The notes under the pieces were generated by a model that was not told the DNA's origin, searched no databases, and was given only the letters and a program-made list of their open reading frames with translations. Both the position numbers and the translations under genes were made by a program. From Burkholderia sp. Bp8963 (lineage in GTDB: Bacteria > Pseudomonadota > Gammaproteobacteria > Burkholderiales > Burkholderiaceae), in NCBI RefSeq assembly GCF_003854275.1, contig NZ_QTQP01000014.1, forward strand, positions 93,141-157,140: 64,000 bases of DNA, in the 5' to 3' direction. Positions 18,002 through 29,635 of the stretch are shown here, in pieces (positions within the stretch are counted from its first letter, which is position 1; the number at the start of each line of letters is the position of its first letter).

Positions 18002-18670
18002 ATGGCGATTCCCACCGGCGTTGTCCACTACCTCGAAAGCGGCGATGCCGTCACGCACGCCGTCGCCTATGTGCTGCTGGCGATGTCCGTCGCCAGCTGG
18101 TGTTTCCTCGTCGTGAAGGCCTGGCTGCTGGTCCGCGCGAAGTGGCAGGGGCCCGGCGCGGTTGCCGCGTTCTGGCGCGCGCCGACGCTCGACGCGGGCA
18201 TTGCGGCGCTCGCCGGCGCCGACCGCGAGCGCGTGTTCGTGCCGCTCGCCGAAGCCGCGCGCGATGCGGCCCGCGATCACGATCCCGCCGCGCTGGCCGC
18301 GCGCGTCGAGCGCAGCGAACGCGTGCTGCGCGCGCTGCGCCACGCGATGCTGCATTCGCAGCGGCGGCTCGAGTTCGGCCAGGTGCTGCTCGCGTCGATC
18401 GGCAGTACCGCGCCGTTCGTCGGGCTGCTCGGCACCGTCTGGGGTATCTATCACGCGCTCGGCAGCATCGCCGCGAGCGGGCAGGCGCAGATCGAAAGCG
18501 TCGCAGGCCCGGTCGGCGAGGCGCTGATCATGACCGCGTTCGGGCTCGTGGTCGCGATTCCCGCCGTGCTCGCGTACAACATCCTCGGGCGCCTCGTGCG
18601 CCAGCTCGCCGAGGAGCTCGACGGCTTCGCGCGCGACCTGCACGTGTTCGTGTGCGCGAGCGACGCCTGA
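18002..18670 (+). CDS. exbB: MotA/TolQ/ExbB-family proton channel protein
   Basis: Inner-membrane protein of 222 residues with the ExbB/TolQ pattern: one N-terminal helix (AYVLLAMSVASWCFLVVKAW), a cytoplasmic region, then two helices (ASIGSTAPFVGLLGTVWGIY and LIMTAFGLVVAIPAVLAYNI). With ExbD it would convert the proton gradient into force on a TonB-like or TolA-like partner. ATG 18002 lies 18 bp after dapB and 24 bp before exbD. No tonB gene is adjacent, so whether the pair is ExbBD or TolQR in function cannot be decided here. Confidence 0.85.
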   Translation: MAIPTGVVHYLESGDAVTHAVAYVLLAMSVASWCFLVVKAWLLVRAKWQGPGAVAAFWRAPTLDAGIAALAGADRERVFVPLAEAARDAARDHDPAALAARVERSERVLRALRHAMLHSQRRLEFGQVLLASIGSTAPFVGLLGTVWGIYHALGSIAASGQAQIESVAGPVGEALIMTAFGLVVAIPAVLAYNILGRLVRQLAEELDGFARDLHVFVCASDA

Positions 18671-18694
18671 CGCGCGCCTTCCGGAGGGACGACC

Positions 18695-19156
18695 ATGGCA
18701 TTCGGCGGACTCGAGCACCACAAGACGTCCGCGCCGATGGCGGAGATCAACATGACTCCGCTGATCGACGTGATGCTCGTGCTGCTCGTCATCTTCATCG
18801 TGACCGCGCCGCTGATGACGCACGCGATCCGGCTCGACCTGCCGAAGGTCGCGGCCGGCGCCGCGCGCGACACGCCGCAGAGCATCACGCTGTCGATCGA
18901 CGATGCGGGCAAGCTCTACTGGGACGACACGCCGGTCGCGCTCGACGCGCTGCCCGCGCGCTTCCGGGCTGCCGCCGGCGGCAGCCCGCCGCCCGAGCTG
19001 CGCCTGCGCGCGTCGCGCGCGACCCGCTACGACGTGATCGCGCAGGTGATGGGCGCCGCGCAGGCCGCGGGCCTCACGCGGATCGGTTTCGTGACCGAGC
19101 TGCCGGCGCCGCAAGGCGGCCCCGCGGCGCCTTCCGCCGCGCCCGTGCGGCACTGA
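18695..19156 (+). CDS. exbD: ExbD/TolR-family biopolymer transport protein
   Basis: The 153-residue partner of the preceding ExbB-like protein. A short cytoplasmic start (PMAEINMTPLIDVMLVLLVI) leads into a single helix carrying the conserved membrane Asp (LIDVMLVL), which is needed for proton flow; the rest is periplasmic. CGGAGGG lies 8 bp before ATG 18695. It is the last gene of the bamE-dapB-exbBD run. Confidence 0.87.
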   Translation: MAFGGLEHHKTSAPMAEINMTPLIDVMLVLLVIFIVTAPLMTHAIRLDLPKVAAGAARDTPQSITLSIDDAGKLYWDDTPVALDALPARFRAAAGGSPPPELRLRASRATRYDVIAQVMGAAQAAGLTRIGFVTELPAPQGGPAAPSAAPVRH

Positions 19157-22082
<2,926 letters not shown>

Positions 22083-22122
22083 CGGCCGAAGGGCCGTCCG
22101 GACGCAAATTGAAGGAGCGAAG

Positions 22123-22674
22123 GTGATCCGCAGATCGTTTTTGATGCTCGTCGGCAGCGCGCTCGCGCTGTCGGCATGCGGTTTCCAGTTGCGGGGCCAG
22201 CAGGACTACGCGTTCAAGCACCTGCTGGTCGTCGGCGCGCAGCCAGCGGTTGCGGCGCGTTTCACGCGGCTCGTCGAGGCCGGCAGCGACACGAAGATCG
22301 TCAAGGTGCCGGACCAGGCGGACGCGGTGCTGAGCATGTCCGAGTCGCGCGGCCAGAGCACGCTGACGCTCAACCGGTACGGCTCGGCCCAGGAGTACGC
22401 GCTCAACTATTCGCTGAGCTACACGCTGACGGGCAAGGACGGCACCGTGCTGATCCCGCCGAGCGTGATCGCGCTGAACCGCGCGATGACGTACAGCGAC
22501 CAGTACACGAACGCGAAGTCGCAGGAGGCCGATATCCTCTACGGCGACATGCAGAACGACGCGGTCGACCAGCTGATGCGGCGTCTTGCGATCGTCCACT
22601 CGCTGAATCCGGCGCCGGAGGACGTGGTGCCGGGCGTTGCGCCGCGCGCGCCGTTGCCGCCGCCGCCACTGTAA
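22123..22674 (+). CDS. lptE: LPS-assembly lipoprotein LptE
   Basis: Outer-membrane lipoprotein that plugs LptD during lipopolysaccharide export. It has 183 residues with a signal peptide ending ALSAC (lipidated Cys19) and the family start GFQLRG. GTG 22123 is used, with GGAG 9-10 bp upstream. The tail is Pro-rich. Position between leuS and holA is the conserved proteobacterial order and supports the call despite low sequence conservation in the family. Confidence 0.92.
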   Translation: MIRRSFLMLVGSALALSACGFQLRGQQDYAFKHLLVVGAQPAVAARFTRLVEAGSDTKIVKVPDQADAVLSMSESRGQSTLTLNRYGSAQEYALNYSLSYTLTGKDGTVLIPPSVIALNRAMTYSDQYTNAKSQEADILYGDMQNDAVDQLMRRLAIVHSLNPAPEDVVPGVAPRAPLPPPPL

Positions 22675-22693
22675 AACGTGGACGCACGAACCG

Positions 22694-23791
22694 ATGCAAC
22701 TGCGACTTGACGCGCTGGAGCCGCACCTCGCGAAGGGGTTGACCGGGCTCTACACCGTATTCGGCGACGAGCCGCTGCTCGCGCAGGAGGCGTGCGACCG
22801 GATCCGCGCCGCCGCGCGTGCGGCCGGCTTCACCGAGCGGTCGGTGCATACGGTCGAGCGCGGCTTCGACTGGAGCGTGCTGCTTGGCGCGACCCAGGCG
22901 ATGTCGCTGTTCGGCGAACGCCAGCTGATCGAGCTGCGGATCCCGTCGGGCAAGCCGGGCAAGGAAGGCGCCGACGCGCTGAAGGCGCTCGCTGCCGCGA
23001 ACAATCCGGACGCGCTGGTGCTCGTCACGCTGCCGCGCCTCGACGCGGCGACGCAGAAGTCCGCGTGGTTCACCGCGCTGCTGAATGGCGGCGTCGCGCT
23101 GAAGATCGATCCGGTCGACCGCGCGCAGCTGCCGAACTGGATCGGCCAGCGTCTCGCGATGCAGGGCCAGCGGGTCGCGGCCGGCGACGATGGCCGGCGC
23201 GCGCTGCAGTTCATCGCCGAGCGCGTCGAGGGCAACCTGCTTGCCGCGCACCAGGAAATCCAGAAGCTCGGCCTGCTGTATCCGCAGGGCGCGCTGTCGT
23301 TCGAGCAGGTGCACGACGCGGTGCTGAACGTCGCGCGCTACGATGTCTTCAAGCTGAACGAAGCGATGCTCGCCGGCGACGCCGCGCGGCTCGCGCGGAT
23401 GATCGACGGCCTGAAGGGCGAGGGCGAGGCGATCGTGCTCGTGATGTGGGCGGTCGTCGAGGAGTTGCGCACGCTGCTGCGGATCAAGCGCGGCGTGGCG
23501 GCCGGCAAGCCGCTTGCGACGCTGATGCGCGAGAACCGCGTATGGGGGCCACGCGAGCGGCTGATCGGCCCCGCGCTCAATCGCGTGACCGAAGCCGTGC
23601 TCGAGAAGGCGCTGTCGTTCGCCGCGCGGCTCGACCGGCAGGTCAAGGGGCTGTCCGCCGTGACGCCCGGCCGGCGCCCGCAGGACGAGCCGCCGCCCGA
23701 TCCGTGGGATGGCCTGTTCCAGCTCGCGATGACGGTCGCCGGCACGCATGGCGAGCGACCGCCGACCGCGGGTCGCGGCGTGCGGCGCTAG
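22694..23791 (+). CDS. holA: DNA polymerase III delta subunit
   Basis: Clamp-loader subunit that opens the beta sliding clamp. The 365-residue product has the N-terminal domain with LTGLYTVFGDEPLLAQEACDR and the C-terminal collar region (FKLNEAMLAGDAARLARMID). ATG 22694 gives the conserved start MQLRLDALEPHL. It sits 19 bp after lptE in the usual leuS-lptE-holA order; proA follows after 123 bp. Confidence 0.94.
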   Translation: MQLRLDALEPHLAKGLTGLYTVFGDEPLLAQEACDRIRAAARAAGFTERSVHTVERGFDWSVLLGATQAMSLFGERQLIELRIPSGKPGKEGADALKALAAANNPDALVLVTLPRLDAATQKSAWFTALLNGGVALKIDPVDRAQLPNWIGQRLAMQGQRVAAGDDGRRALQFIAERVEGNLLAAHQEIQKLGLLYPQGALSFEQVHDAVLNVARYDVFKLNEAMLAGDAARLARMIDGLKGEGEAIVLVMWAVVEELRTLLRIKRGVAAGKPLATLMRENRVWGPRERLIGPALNRVTEAVLEKALSFAARLDRQVKGLSAVTPGRRPQDEPPPDPWDGLFQLAMTVAGTHGERPPTAGRGVRR

Positions 23792-23914
23792 GCCGCGGGC
23801 CTCAGCGCGCCGTCCGCAACCCGCATACAATTGCTTCGACAGCCGGCGCGGCTGCGCCGCGCGCTTCCCGATGATTTCATGCCGCATTGAGCGGCTCGCT
23901 TTTCGAGTCACACG

Positions 23915-25186
23915 ATGGATATCGATCAGTACATGACGGACCTGGGCCGCCGCGCGCGGCACGCTTCCCGCGCGATGGCGCGCGCCAGCACGGCAGCGAA
24001 GAACGCGGCGCTCGATGCGGTGGCCCGCGCGATCGAGCGCGACGCGCAGGCGCTGAAGGACGCGAACGCACGCGACGTCGCGCGCGCCCGTGAAAAAGGG
24101 ATGGATGCGGCATTCGTCGACCGCCTGACGCTGTCCGACAAGGCGCTGAAGACGATGGTCGAAGGCCTGCGCCAGGTCGCGTCGCTCGCCGATCCGATCG
24201 GCGAGATCGGCAATCTGAAGTTCCGCCCGAGCGGGATCCAGGTCGGCCAGATGCGCGTGCCGCTCGGCGTGATCGGCATCATCTACGAGTCGCGCCCGAA
24301 CGTGACGATCGACGCGGCCGCGCTGTGCCTGAAGTCCGGCAATGCGACGATCCTGCGCGGCGGCTCCGAGGCACTCGAATCCAATGCCGCGCTCGCGAAG
24401 CTGATCGGCGAGGGGCTCGCCGCGGCGGGCCTGCCGCAGGACGCGGTGCAGGTCGTCGCCACCGCCGACCGCGCGGCGGTCGGCAAGCTGATCACGATGA
24501 CCGAATACGTCGACGTGATCGTGCCGCGCGGCGGCAAGAGCCTGATCGAGCGCCTGATCAACGAGGCGCGCGTGCCGATGATCAAGCACCTCGATGGCAT
24601 CTGCCACGTGTACGTCGACGATCGCGCGGACCTGAACAAGGCGCTCACCGTCTGCGACAACGCGAAGACGCACCGCTACGGCACCTGCAACACGATGGAG
24701 ACGCTGCTCGTTGCGAGCGGCGCCGCGCAGGCCGTGCTGCCGCCGCTCGGCCGCCTGTATCGCGAGAAGAACGTCGAGCTGCGCGTCGATGCCGCCGCGC
24801 GTGCGGTGCTCGCCGATGCCGGCGTCGGCCCGCTCGTCGACGCGACCGAGGAAGACTGGCATACCGAATATCTCGCGCCGGTGCTCGCGATCAAGGTCGT
24901 CGACGGTCTCGACGCCGCGATCGAGCACATCAACCATTACGGCTCGCACCACACGGACGCGATCGTCACCGAGGATCACGACCGCGCGATGCGCTTCCTG
25001 CGCGAAGTCGATTCGGCGAGCGTGATGGTCAACGCATCGACGCGCTTCGCCGACGGCTTCGAATTCGGCCTCGGCGCGGAGATCGGCATCTCGAATGACA
25101 AGCTGCATGCGCGCGGGCCGGTCGGCCTCGAAGGGCTGACGTCGCTGAAGTACGTCGTGCTCGGGCACGGCGAAGGCCGTCAGTAA
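23915..25186 (+). CDS. proA: Gamma-glutamyl phosphate reductase
   Basis: Second step of proline synthesis: NADPH-dependent reduction of gamma-glutamyl phosphate to the semialdehyde. The 423-residue aldehyde-dehydrogenase-fold protein carries the nucleophilic Cys258 in [12 protein letters not shown], the cofactor region [14 protein letters not shown] and the C-terminal [23 protein letters not shown] 23915 gives the standard length. No proB is present here. hemJ follows 17 bp downstream. Confidence 0.97.
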   Translation: MDIDQYMTDLGRRARHASRAMARASTAAKNAALDAVARAIERDAQALKDANARDVARAREKGMDAAFVDRLTLSDKALKTMVEGLRQVASLADPIGEIGNLKFRPSGIQVGQMRVPLGVIGIIYESRPNVTIDAAALCLKSGNATILRGGSEALESNAALAKLIGEGLAAAGLPQDAVQVVATADRAAVGKLITMTEYVDVIVPRGGKSLIERLINEARVPMIKHLDGICHVYVDDRADLNKALTVCDNAKTHRYGTCNTMETLLVASGAAQAVLPPLGRLYREKNVELRVDAAARAVLADAGVGPLVDATEEDWHTEYLAPVLAIKVVDGLDAAIEHINHYGSHHTDAIVTEDHDRAMRFLREVDSASVMVNASTRFADGFEFGLGAEIGISNDKLHARGPVGLEGLTSLKYVVLGHGEGRQ

Positions 25187-25203
25187 CGCGAGGCGCGCAA
25201 CCG

Positions 25204-25626
25204 ATGGCAATGCTCTGGGTCAAGACGTTCCATATCGTACTGATCGCATCGTGGTTCGCGGGGCTGTTCTACCTGCCGCGCATCTACGTGAACCTCGCGA
25301 TGGAAACCGATCCGGCCGCGGTGCGGCGCCTGCTCGTGATGGCGCGCAAGCTGTTCCGCTTCATGACGTTCATCGCGGTGCCGGCGCTCGCGTGCGGGCT
25401 GTGGCTGTGGCTCGCGATCGGCATCGGCCAGGGGCAGGGCTGGGTGCATGCGAAGGTCGCCGTCGTGCTGCTGCTGATCGTCTATCACGCTTACTGCGGC
25501 TACCTGCTGAAGGTGTTCGAGCGCGGCGAGAACCGCCGTTCCGACAAGTGGTATCGCGTGTTCAACGAGCTGCCGGTGCTCGGGATGCTCGTGGCGGTCG
25601 CGCTCGTCGTGATCAAGCCGTTCTGA
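25204..25626 (+). CDS. hemJ: HemJ-type protoporphyrinogen oxidase (CopD-like membrane protein)
   Basis: Small inner-membrane protein of 140 residues with four predicted helices and the HemJ/UPF0093 marks: KTFHIVLIASWFAGLFYLPR (conserved His10 in the first helix), RKLFRFMTFIAVPALACGL and a C-terminal FNELPVLGMLVAVALVVIKPF. HemJ oxidises protoporphyrinogen IX in bacteria lacking HemG/HemY, near the end of haem synthesis. It follows proA after 17 bp and is closed by the terminator at 25703. Confidence 0.88.
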   Translation: MAMLWVKTFHIVLIASWFAGLFYLPRIYVNLAMETDPAAVRRLLVMARKLFRFMTFIAVPALACGLWLWLAIGIGQGQGWVHAKVAVVLLLIVYHAYCGYLLKVFERGENRRSDKWYRVFNELPVLGMLVAVALVVIKPF

Positions 25627-25639
25627 TCCGGCGGCCGGC

Positions 25640-25667
25640 GGCCGGCGATCCGGGGCCGGCGATCCGG
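25640..25667. repeat. 14-bp perfect tandem duplication with degenerate flanks
   Basis: GGCCGGCGATCCGG is present twice in tandem (25640-25653, 25654-25667). Further GATCCGG cores at 25625 and 25684 show that the array was longer and has decayed. It lies between the hemJ stop and its terminator. Confidence 0.75.
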
Positions 25668-25702
25668 CGGCCAGCGACCCGGCGATCCGGCAACCTCAAG
25701 CA

Positions 25703-25728
25703 AAACGGCGCCCCGCGGGGCGCCGTTT
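25703..25728. terminator. Bidirectional Rho-independent terminator between hemJ and hexR
   Basis: A perfect 12-bp stem, AAACGGCGCCCC (25703-25714) and its complement (25717-25728), with a 2-nt tip. A/T tracts on both sides allow it to serve both convergent genes. Confidence 0.8.
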
Positions 25729-25766
25729 GTCATTGTGCGCGAGCGGTGCGCGGACAGGCGCGCGGG

Positions 25767-26615
25767 CTATTCCTTCGCGTTCGCGTCGATCCGGCGGCGC
25801 GTGATCGCTTCCTTCGCGCGGCCGACGCGTTCCATCAGCGCCGGGCCGCGCGACAGCGCGACGCCGACTGCAAGAATGTCGCCGATCGCGAGGTGCGACA
25901 TCCGCGACGTCATCGGCGAGAACACGTCGGTTTCCTCGGCGACGTTCGACGCGAGGCTCACCGTCGCGAGCCGCGCGAGCGGCGAGTGGCTGTGCGTGAT
26001 CGCGACGACCTTCGCGCCGCACGCGAGCGCCGAACGCGCGGCGTCGATGATGTCGCGCGTGCGGCCCGTGTTCGAGATCGCGACGACCACGTCCTGCGGG
26101 CCGAGCAGCGCCGACGACATCGAGAACGTGTGCGGATCGGAATATGCGACGCTCGGCACGCCGAGCCGGAAGAACTTGTGCTGGATGTCCTGCGCCGCGA
26201 TGCCCGAGCCGCCCGCGCCGTAGAACTCGATCCGCGACGCGTTCGACAGCAGCGCGATCGCGTCGGCGACGCTGCCCGCCGACAGGCTGTTGCGCACTTC
26301 GATCAGCGCGCCGATCGTGCGGTCGAACACCTTGCCGATGATGCCGGGCGCGGGCTCGTCGGGCTCGACGTCGCGGTACACCGACGACACGCCCGGCGCG
26401 ACGCTCTGCGCGAGCCGGATCTTGAATTCGCGAAAGCCGCTGCAGCCGAGCGCCTGGCAGAAGCGCGCGATCGTCGGCTGGCTGACGCCGGCGCGCGCGG
26501 ACAGCTCGGTCATCGCGAGGTCGAGCACCTCGCGCGGCGCGGCAAGGATGTAGTCGGCGAGCTTGCGCTCGGACGGGCGCAGTTCGGTGCGGATCGCTTC
26601 GATGCGGGGCAGCAT
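25767..26615 (-). CDS. hexR: HexR, RpiR-family regulator of central carbon metabolism
   Basis: The 282-residue protein has an N-terminal RpiR-type HTH (ELSARAGVSQPTIARFCQAL, about residues 38-57) and a C-terminal SIS phosphosugar domain (IEFYGAGGSGIAAQDIQHKF; VVVAISNTGRTRDIIDAA). HexR proteins repress edd, eda and zwf and are released by 2-keto-3-deoxy-6-phosphogluconate. Here it diverges from edd, and two HexR-type palindromes lie between the genes, one 52 bp from its own ATG. ATG 26615 gives the family-standard N-terminus. Confidence 0.93.
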   Translation of the reverse strand: MLPRIEAIRTELRPSERKLADYILAAPREVLDLAMTELSARAGVSQPTIARFCQALGCSGFREFKIRLAQSVAPGVSSVYRDVEPDEPAPGIIGKVFDRTIGALIEVRNSLSAGSVADAIALLSNASRIEFYGAGGSGIAAQDIQHKFFRLGVPSVAYSDPHTFSMSSALLGPQDVVVAISNTGRTRDIIDAARSALACGAKVVAITHSHSPLARLATVSLASNVAEETDVFSPMTSRMSHLAIGDILAVGVALSRGPALMERVGRAKEAITRRRIDANAKE

Positions 26616-26666
26616 GGGGCAGCTAACGTCAATCGGGTTCGGATGTGCGAGTGTATCGCAACCGAA

Positions 26667-26683
26667 TTGTAGAAAATCTACAA
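26667..26683. promoter_or_regulatory. HexR operator, hexR-proximal
   Basis: TTGTAGA-AAA-TCTACAA, a perfect 7-bp-arm palindrome matching the HexR consensus (TGTA, A/T-rich centre, TACA). It is 52 bp upstream of the hexR start and would give autorepression. Confidence 0.78.
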
Positions 26684-26810
26684 GAAAATACTAGCATTGA
26701 TCGCATGCAAACTCTGAGTGGCCGACACCCGTAACCTAGGGTTAATACGGATATTTGCCGGAATTAAAGCGATATTTTGCTGGGCTGGCTCTAGAGTCCG
26801 CATTGCATGC

Positions 26811-26827
26811 TTGTAGTTTTTCTACTA
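26811..26827. promoter_or_regulatory. HexR operator, edd-proximal
   Basis: TTGTAGTTTTTCTACTA: arms GTAG/CTAC around a T-rich centre, again the HexR pattern but with one imperfect outer arm. It is 82 bp upstream of the edd ATG, where it can block the edd-eda promoter. Confidence 0.75.
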
Positions 26828-26909
26828 GACTGCCTGCGTTCAGTCGTTGCTTTCGACCGTCCCCACGATTCCAACCGCCGGTCCCGGCCGGCATACAGGA
26901 GCGCCCAGC

Positions 26910-28766
26910 ATGTCCTCGCTGCATCCCATCCTCGCGAAAGTCACCGCACGCGTGATCGCGCGCAGCCAGCCGACCCGTTCCGCCTACCTGCAGCGCATCG
27001 ACGGCGCGCAAGGCAAGTTCCCGGCGCGAGGCGCACTGTCGTGCGCGAACCTGGCACACGGTTTCGCGGGCCTCGAAGGCAACGACAAGTTCGAAATCAA
27101 GGCGATCAAGCAGCCGAACATCGGCATCGTGTCCGCGTACAACGAGATGCTGTCCGCGCACGCGCCGTACAAGAATTTCCCGGACATCATCAAGGCCGCC
27201 GCGCGCGAGAACGGCGGCGTCGCGCAGTTCGCGGGCGGCGTACCGGCGATGTGCGACGGCGTCACGCAGGGCAACGCGGGGATGGAGCTGTCGCTGTTCT
27301 CGCGCGAGGCGATCGCGATGGGCACGGCAATCGCGCTCACGCACAACATGTTCGACGCGGCGCTGTGCCTCGGCATCTGCGACAAGATCGTGCCGGGCCT
27401 CCTGATCGGTGCGCTGCAGTTCGGCCACCTGCCGACGATCTTCGTGCCGGCCGGCCCGATGACGAGCGGCCTGTCGAACGACGACAAGGCGAAGATCCGC
27501 CAGCAGTTCGCGACCGGCCAGGTCGGCCGCGACGCGCTGCTCGAGGCCGAATCGGCCGCGTACCACGGCCACGGCACCTGCACGTTCTACGGCACCGCGA
27601 ACAGCAACCAGATGCTGATGGAGCTGATGGGGCTGCACCTGCCGGGCTCGGCGTTCGTCCATCCGCACACCCCGCTGCGCGACGCGCTGACGGCCGAGGC
27701 CGCGCGACGCGTGCTCGACCTGACCGTCGAGCGCGGCCATTACACGCCGATCGGCCACGTGATCGACGAAAAGGCGATCGTCAACGGGATCGTCGCGCTG
27801 CTCGCGACGGGCGGCTCGACCAACCATACGCTGCATCTCGTCGCGATCGCGCGCGCGGCCGGCATCCTGATCGACTGGGACGATTTCGATGAACTGTCGG
27901 CCGCGGTACCGCTGCTCGCGAAGATCTATCCGAACGGCAAGGCCGACGTGAACCACTTCCATGCGGCGGGCGGCATCGCGTTCCTGGTGCGCAACCTGCT
28001 CGAAGGCGGGCTGCTGCACGAGGACGTGACGACCGTTGCCGGTCGCGGCCTGTCGCACTACACGAAAGAGCCGAAGCTGATCGACGGCAAGCTGACCTGG
28101 GTCGACGGCGCGGCCGAAAGCCACGACACGAAGGTGCTGCGCGGCATTCGCGAGCCGTTCCAGCCGGACGGCGGCCTGCGGCTGATGCAGGGCCGGCTCG
28201 GCCGCGGCGTGATCAAGATCTCGGCGGTCGCGCCCGAGCATCGCAAGGTAACAGCGCCCGCGATCGTGTTCGATTCGCAGGAGGCCGTGCAGGAAGCATT
28301 CGATCGCGGCGAGCTGAAGCGCGATTTCGTCGCGGTGGTGCGTTTCCAGGGCGCACGCGCGAACGGGATGCCGGAACTGCACCGTTTGACGCCGCTGCTC
28401 GGCGTGCTGCAGGATCAGGGTTTCCATGTCGCGCTCGTCACCGATGGCCGCATGTCGGGCGCATCGGGCAAGGTGCCGGCGGTGATCCACGTGTCGCCCG
28501 AGGCGCTGCTGAACGGACCGCTCGGCAAGGTGAAGACGGGCGACACGCTCGTGATCGACGCCGAGGCGGGCGTGCTCGATATCGAGGTCGACGACGCCGA
28601 ATGGCACGCGCGCCCGGTCGCGCAGCCGCTGCATCAGGCGGACAACGAAGTGGGCTTCGGCCGCGAGCTGTTCGGCGTGTTCCGCGCGGCCGCCGCGCCG
28701 GCGGAGCACGGCGCATCGGTGTTCGGGGCGCTGGTCGGCGAAGCGGCCGCCCGCGTCACCGCGTAA
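26910..28766 (+). CDS. edd: 6-Phosphogluconate dehydratase
   Basis: First Entner-Doudoroff step: 6-phosphogluconate to 2-keto-3-deoxy-6-phosphogluconate. The 618-residue IlvD/Edd protein needs a [4Fe-4S] cluster; matching Cys occur in [20 protein letters not shown] and in [15 protein letters not shown]. The C-terminal beta-barrel part ends with [18 protein letters not shown] lies about 8 bp before ATG 26910; the frame is open 21 codons further up without homology. eda follows 25 bp downstream and HexR sites lie upstream. Confidence 0.97.
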   Translation: MSSLHPILAKVTARVIARSQPTRSAYLQRIDGAQGKFPARGALSCANLAHGFAGLEGNDKFEIKAIKQPNIGIVSAYNEMLSAHAPYKNFPDIIKAAARENGGVAQFAGGVPAMCDGVTQGNAGMELSLFSREAIAMGTAIALTHNMFDAALCLGICDKIVPGLLIGALQFGHLPTIFVPAGPMTSGLSNDDKAKIRQQFATGQVGRDALLEAESAAYHGHGTCTFYGTANSNQMLMELMGLHLPGSAFVHPHTPLRDALTAEAARRVLDLTVERGHYTPIGHVIDEKAIVNGIVALLATGGSTNHTLHLVAIARAAGILIDWDDFDELSAAVPLLAKIYPNGKADVNHFHAAGGIAFLVRNLLEGGLLHEDVTTVAGRGLSHYTKEPKLIDGKLTWVDGAAESHDTKVLRGIREPFQPDGGLRLMQGRLGRGVIKISAVAPEHRKVTAPAIVFDSQEAVQEAFDRGELKRDFVAVVRFQGARANGMPELHRLTPLLGVLQDQGFHVALVTDGRMSGASGKVPAVIHVSPEALLNGPLGKVKTGDTLVIDAEAGVLDIEVDDAEWHARPVAQPLHQADNEVGFGRELFGVFRAAAAPAEHGASVFGALVGEAAARVTA

Positions 28767-28791
28767 TGGCAAGGTTCAAGGAGAGATATCG

Positions 28792-29418
28792 ATGATGACG
28801 ATTGGCGAAATCGTGAAGCTGGGCCCGGTGATTCCGGTGCTCGCGTTCGAGACGGTCGAGCAGGGCGAGCACGTGTCGCGCGCGCTGCACACAGGCGGTG
28901 TGAAGGTGCTCGAGATTACGCTGCGCACCGCGGCGGGCCTCGAGGCGATCGAACGCGCGAGCCAGCTCGCGGACGACATCGTGGTCGGCGTCGGCACGAT
29001 CACGAAGCCCGAGCACTGCGCGCAGGCGAAGCGGGCCGGCGCGAAGTTCGGCGTGTCGCCGGGCCTGACGAAAGACCTGCACCTTGCCGCACTCGACGCG
29101 GGGCTGCCGCTGCTGCCGGGCGTGATGACGCCGAGCGACATCATCCAGGCGCTCGAATTCGGCTACGAGATCGTCAAGTTCTTCCCGGCCCAGCAGGCGG
29201 GCGGCGTGCCGATGCTGCAGGCGTTCCACGGCCCGTTCCCGGCGCTCAAGTTCTGCCCGACGGGCGGCATCACGGCCGAAAGCGCGCCGAATTTCCTGAA
29301 GCTGCCGAACGTCGTGTGCGTCGGCGGTTCGTGGCTCACGCCGAAGGCCGCGCTCGCGGCGCAGGACTGGGCGGAAGTCACGCGTCTCGCGCAAGCCGCG
29401 AGCCAGCTCCCCCGTTGA
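28792..29418 (+). CDS. eda: 2-Keto-3-deoxy-6-phosphogluconate aldolase
   Basis: Cleaves the Edd product into pyruvate and glyceraldehyde 3-phosphate. The 208-residue class I aldolase has the family pattern: E41 and R45 in LEITLRTAAG, and the Schiff-base Lys129 in IVKFFPAQQAGG. The Eda signatures GVSPGLTKDL and CPTGGI are present. It follows edd by 25 bp and ends at a good terminator (29442), so edd-eda form one unit and gntP starts a second. Confidence 0.96.
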   Translation: MMTIGEIVKLGPVIPVLAFETVEQGEHVSRALHTGGVKVLEITLRTAAGLEAIERASQLADDIVVGVGTITKPEHCAQAKRAGAKFGVSPGLTKDLHLAALDAGLPLLPGVMTPSDIIQALEFGYEIVKFFPAQQAGGVPMLQAFHGPFPALKFCPTGGITAESAPNFLKLPNVVCVGGSWLTPKAALAAQDWAEVTRLAQAASQLPR

Positions 29419-29441
29419 ACTTGTACGAAATGGCAGGTCAA

Positions 29442-29486
29442 CCCTCGTAAAACTGGCGCTTAGTGCTTGTTTTACCGAGGGTTTTT
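29442..29486 (+). terminator. Rho-independent terminator after eda
   Basis: CCCTCGTAAAAC (29442-29453) pairs with GTTTTACCGAGGG (29469-29481, one bulged base) and is followed by TTTTT. It separates edd-eda from gntP-gntK. Confidence 0.78.
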
Positions 29487-29490
29487 GCCT

Positions 29491-29506
29491 ATGGAACCGG
29501 TTCTAT
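29491..29506. promoter_or_regulatory. Candidate LacI/GntR-type operator before gntP
   Basis: ATGGAACCGGTTCTAT is a 16-bp palindrome with a central CG, one mismatched pair and LacI-family geometry. It lies between the eda terminator and gntP, about 130 bp before the start codon. No LacI-family gluconate repressor gene lies in this window. Confidence 0.5.
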
Positions 29507-29635
29507 CGCTCGGCGGCAAAGATAAGTAAAATTCAGCGTCCTGACGGCGGGTTCGCCCGCTGTTTCGGAGACCTGCATAGCCGGGCATACTCGCAACGAT
29601 CCGCCCGGTTCGAATAATCCCAAGGAGGAGTCCAC

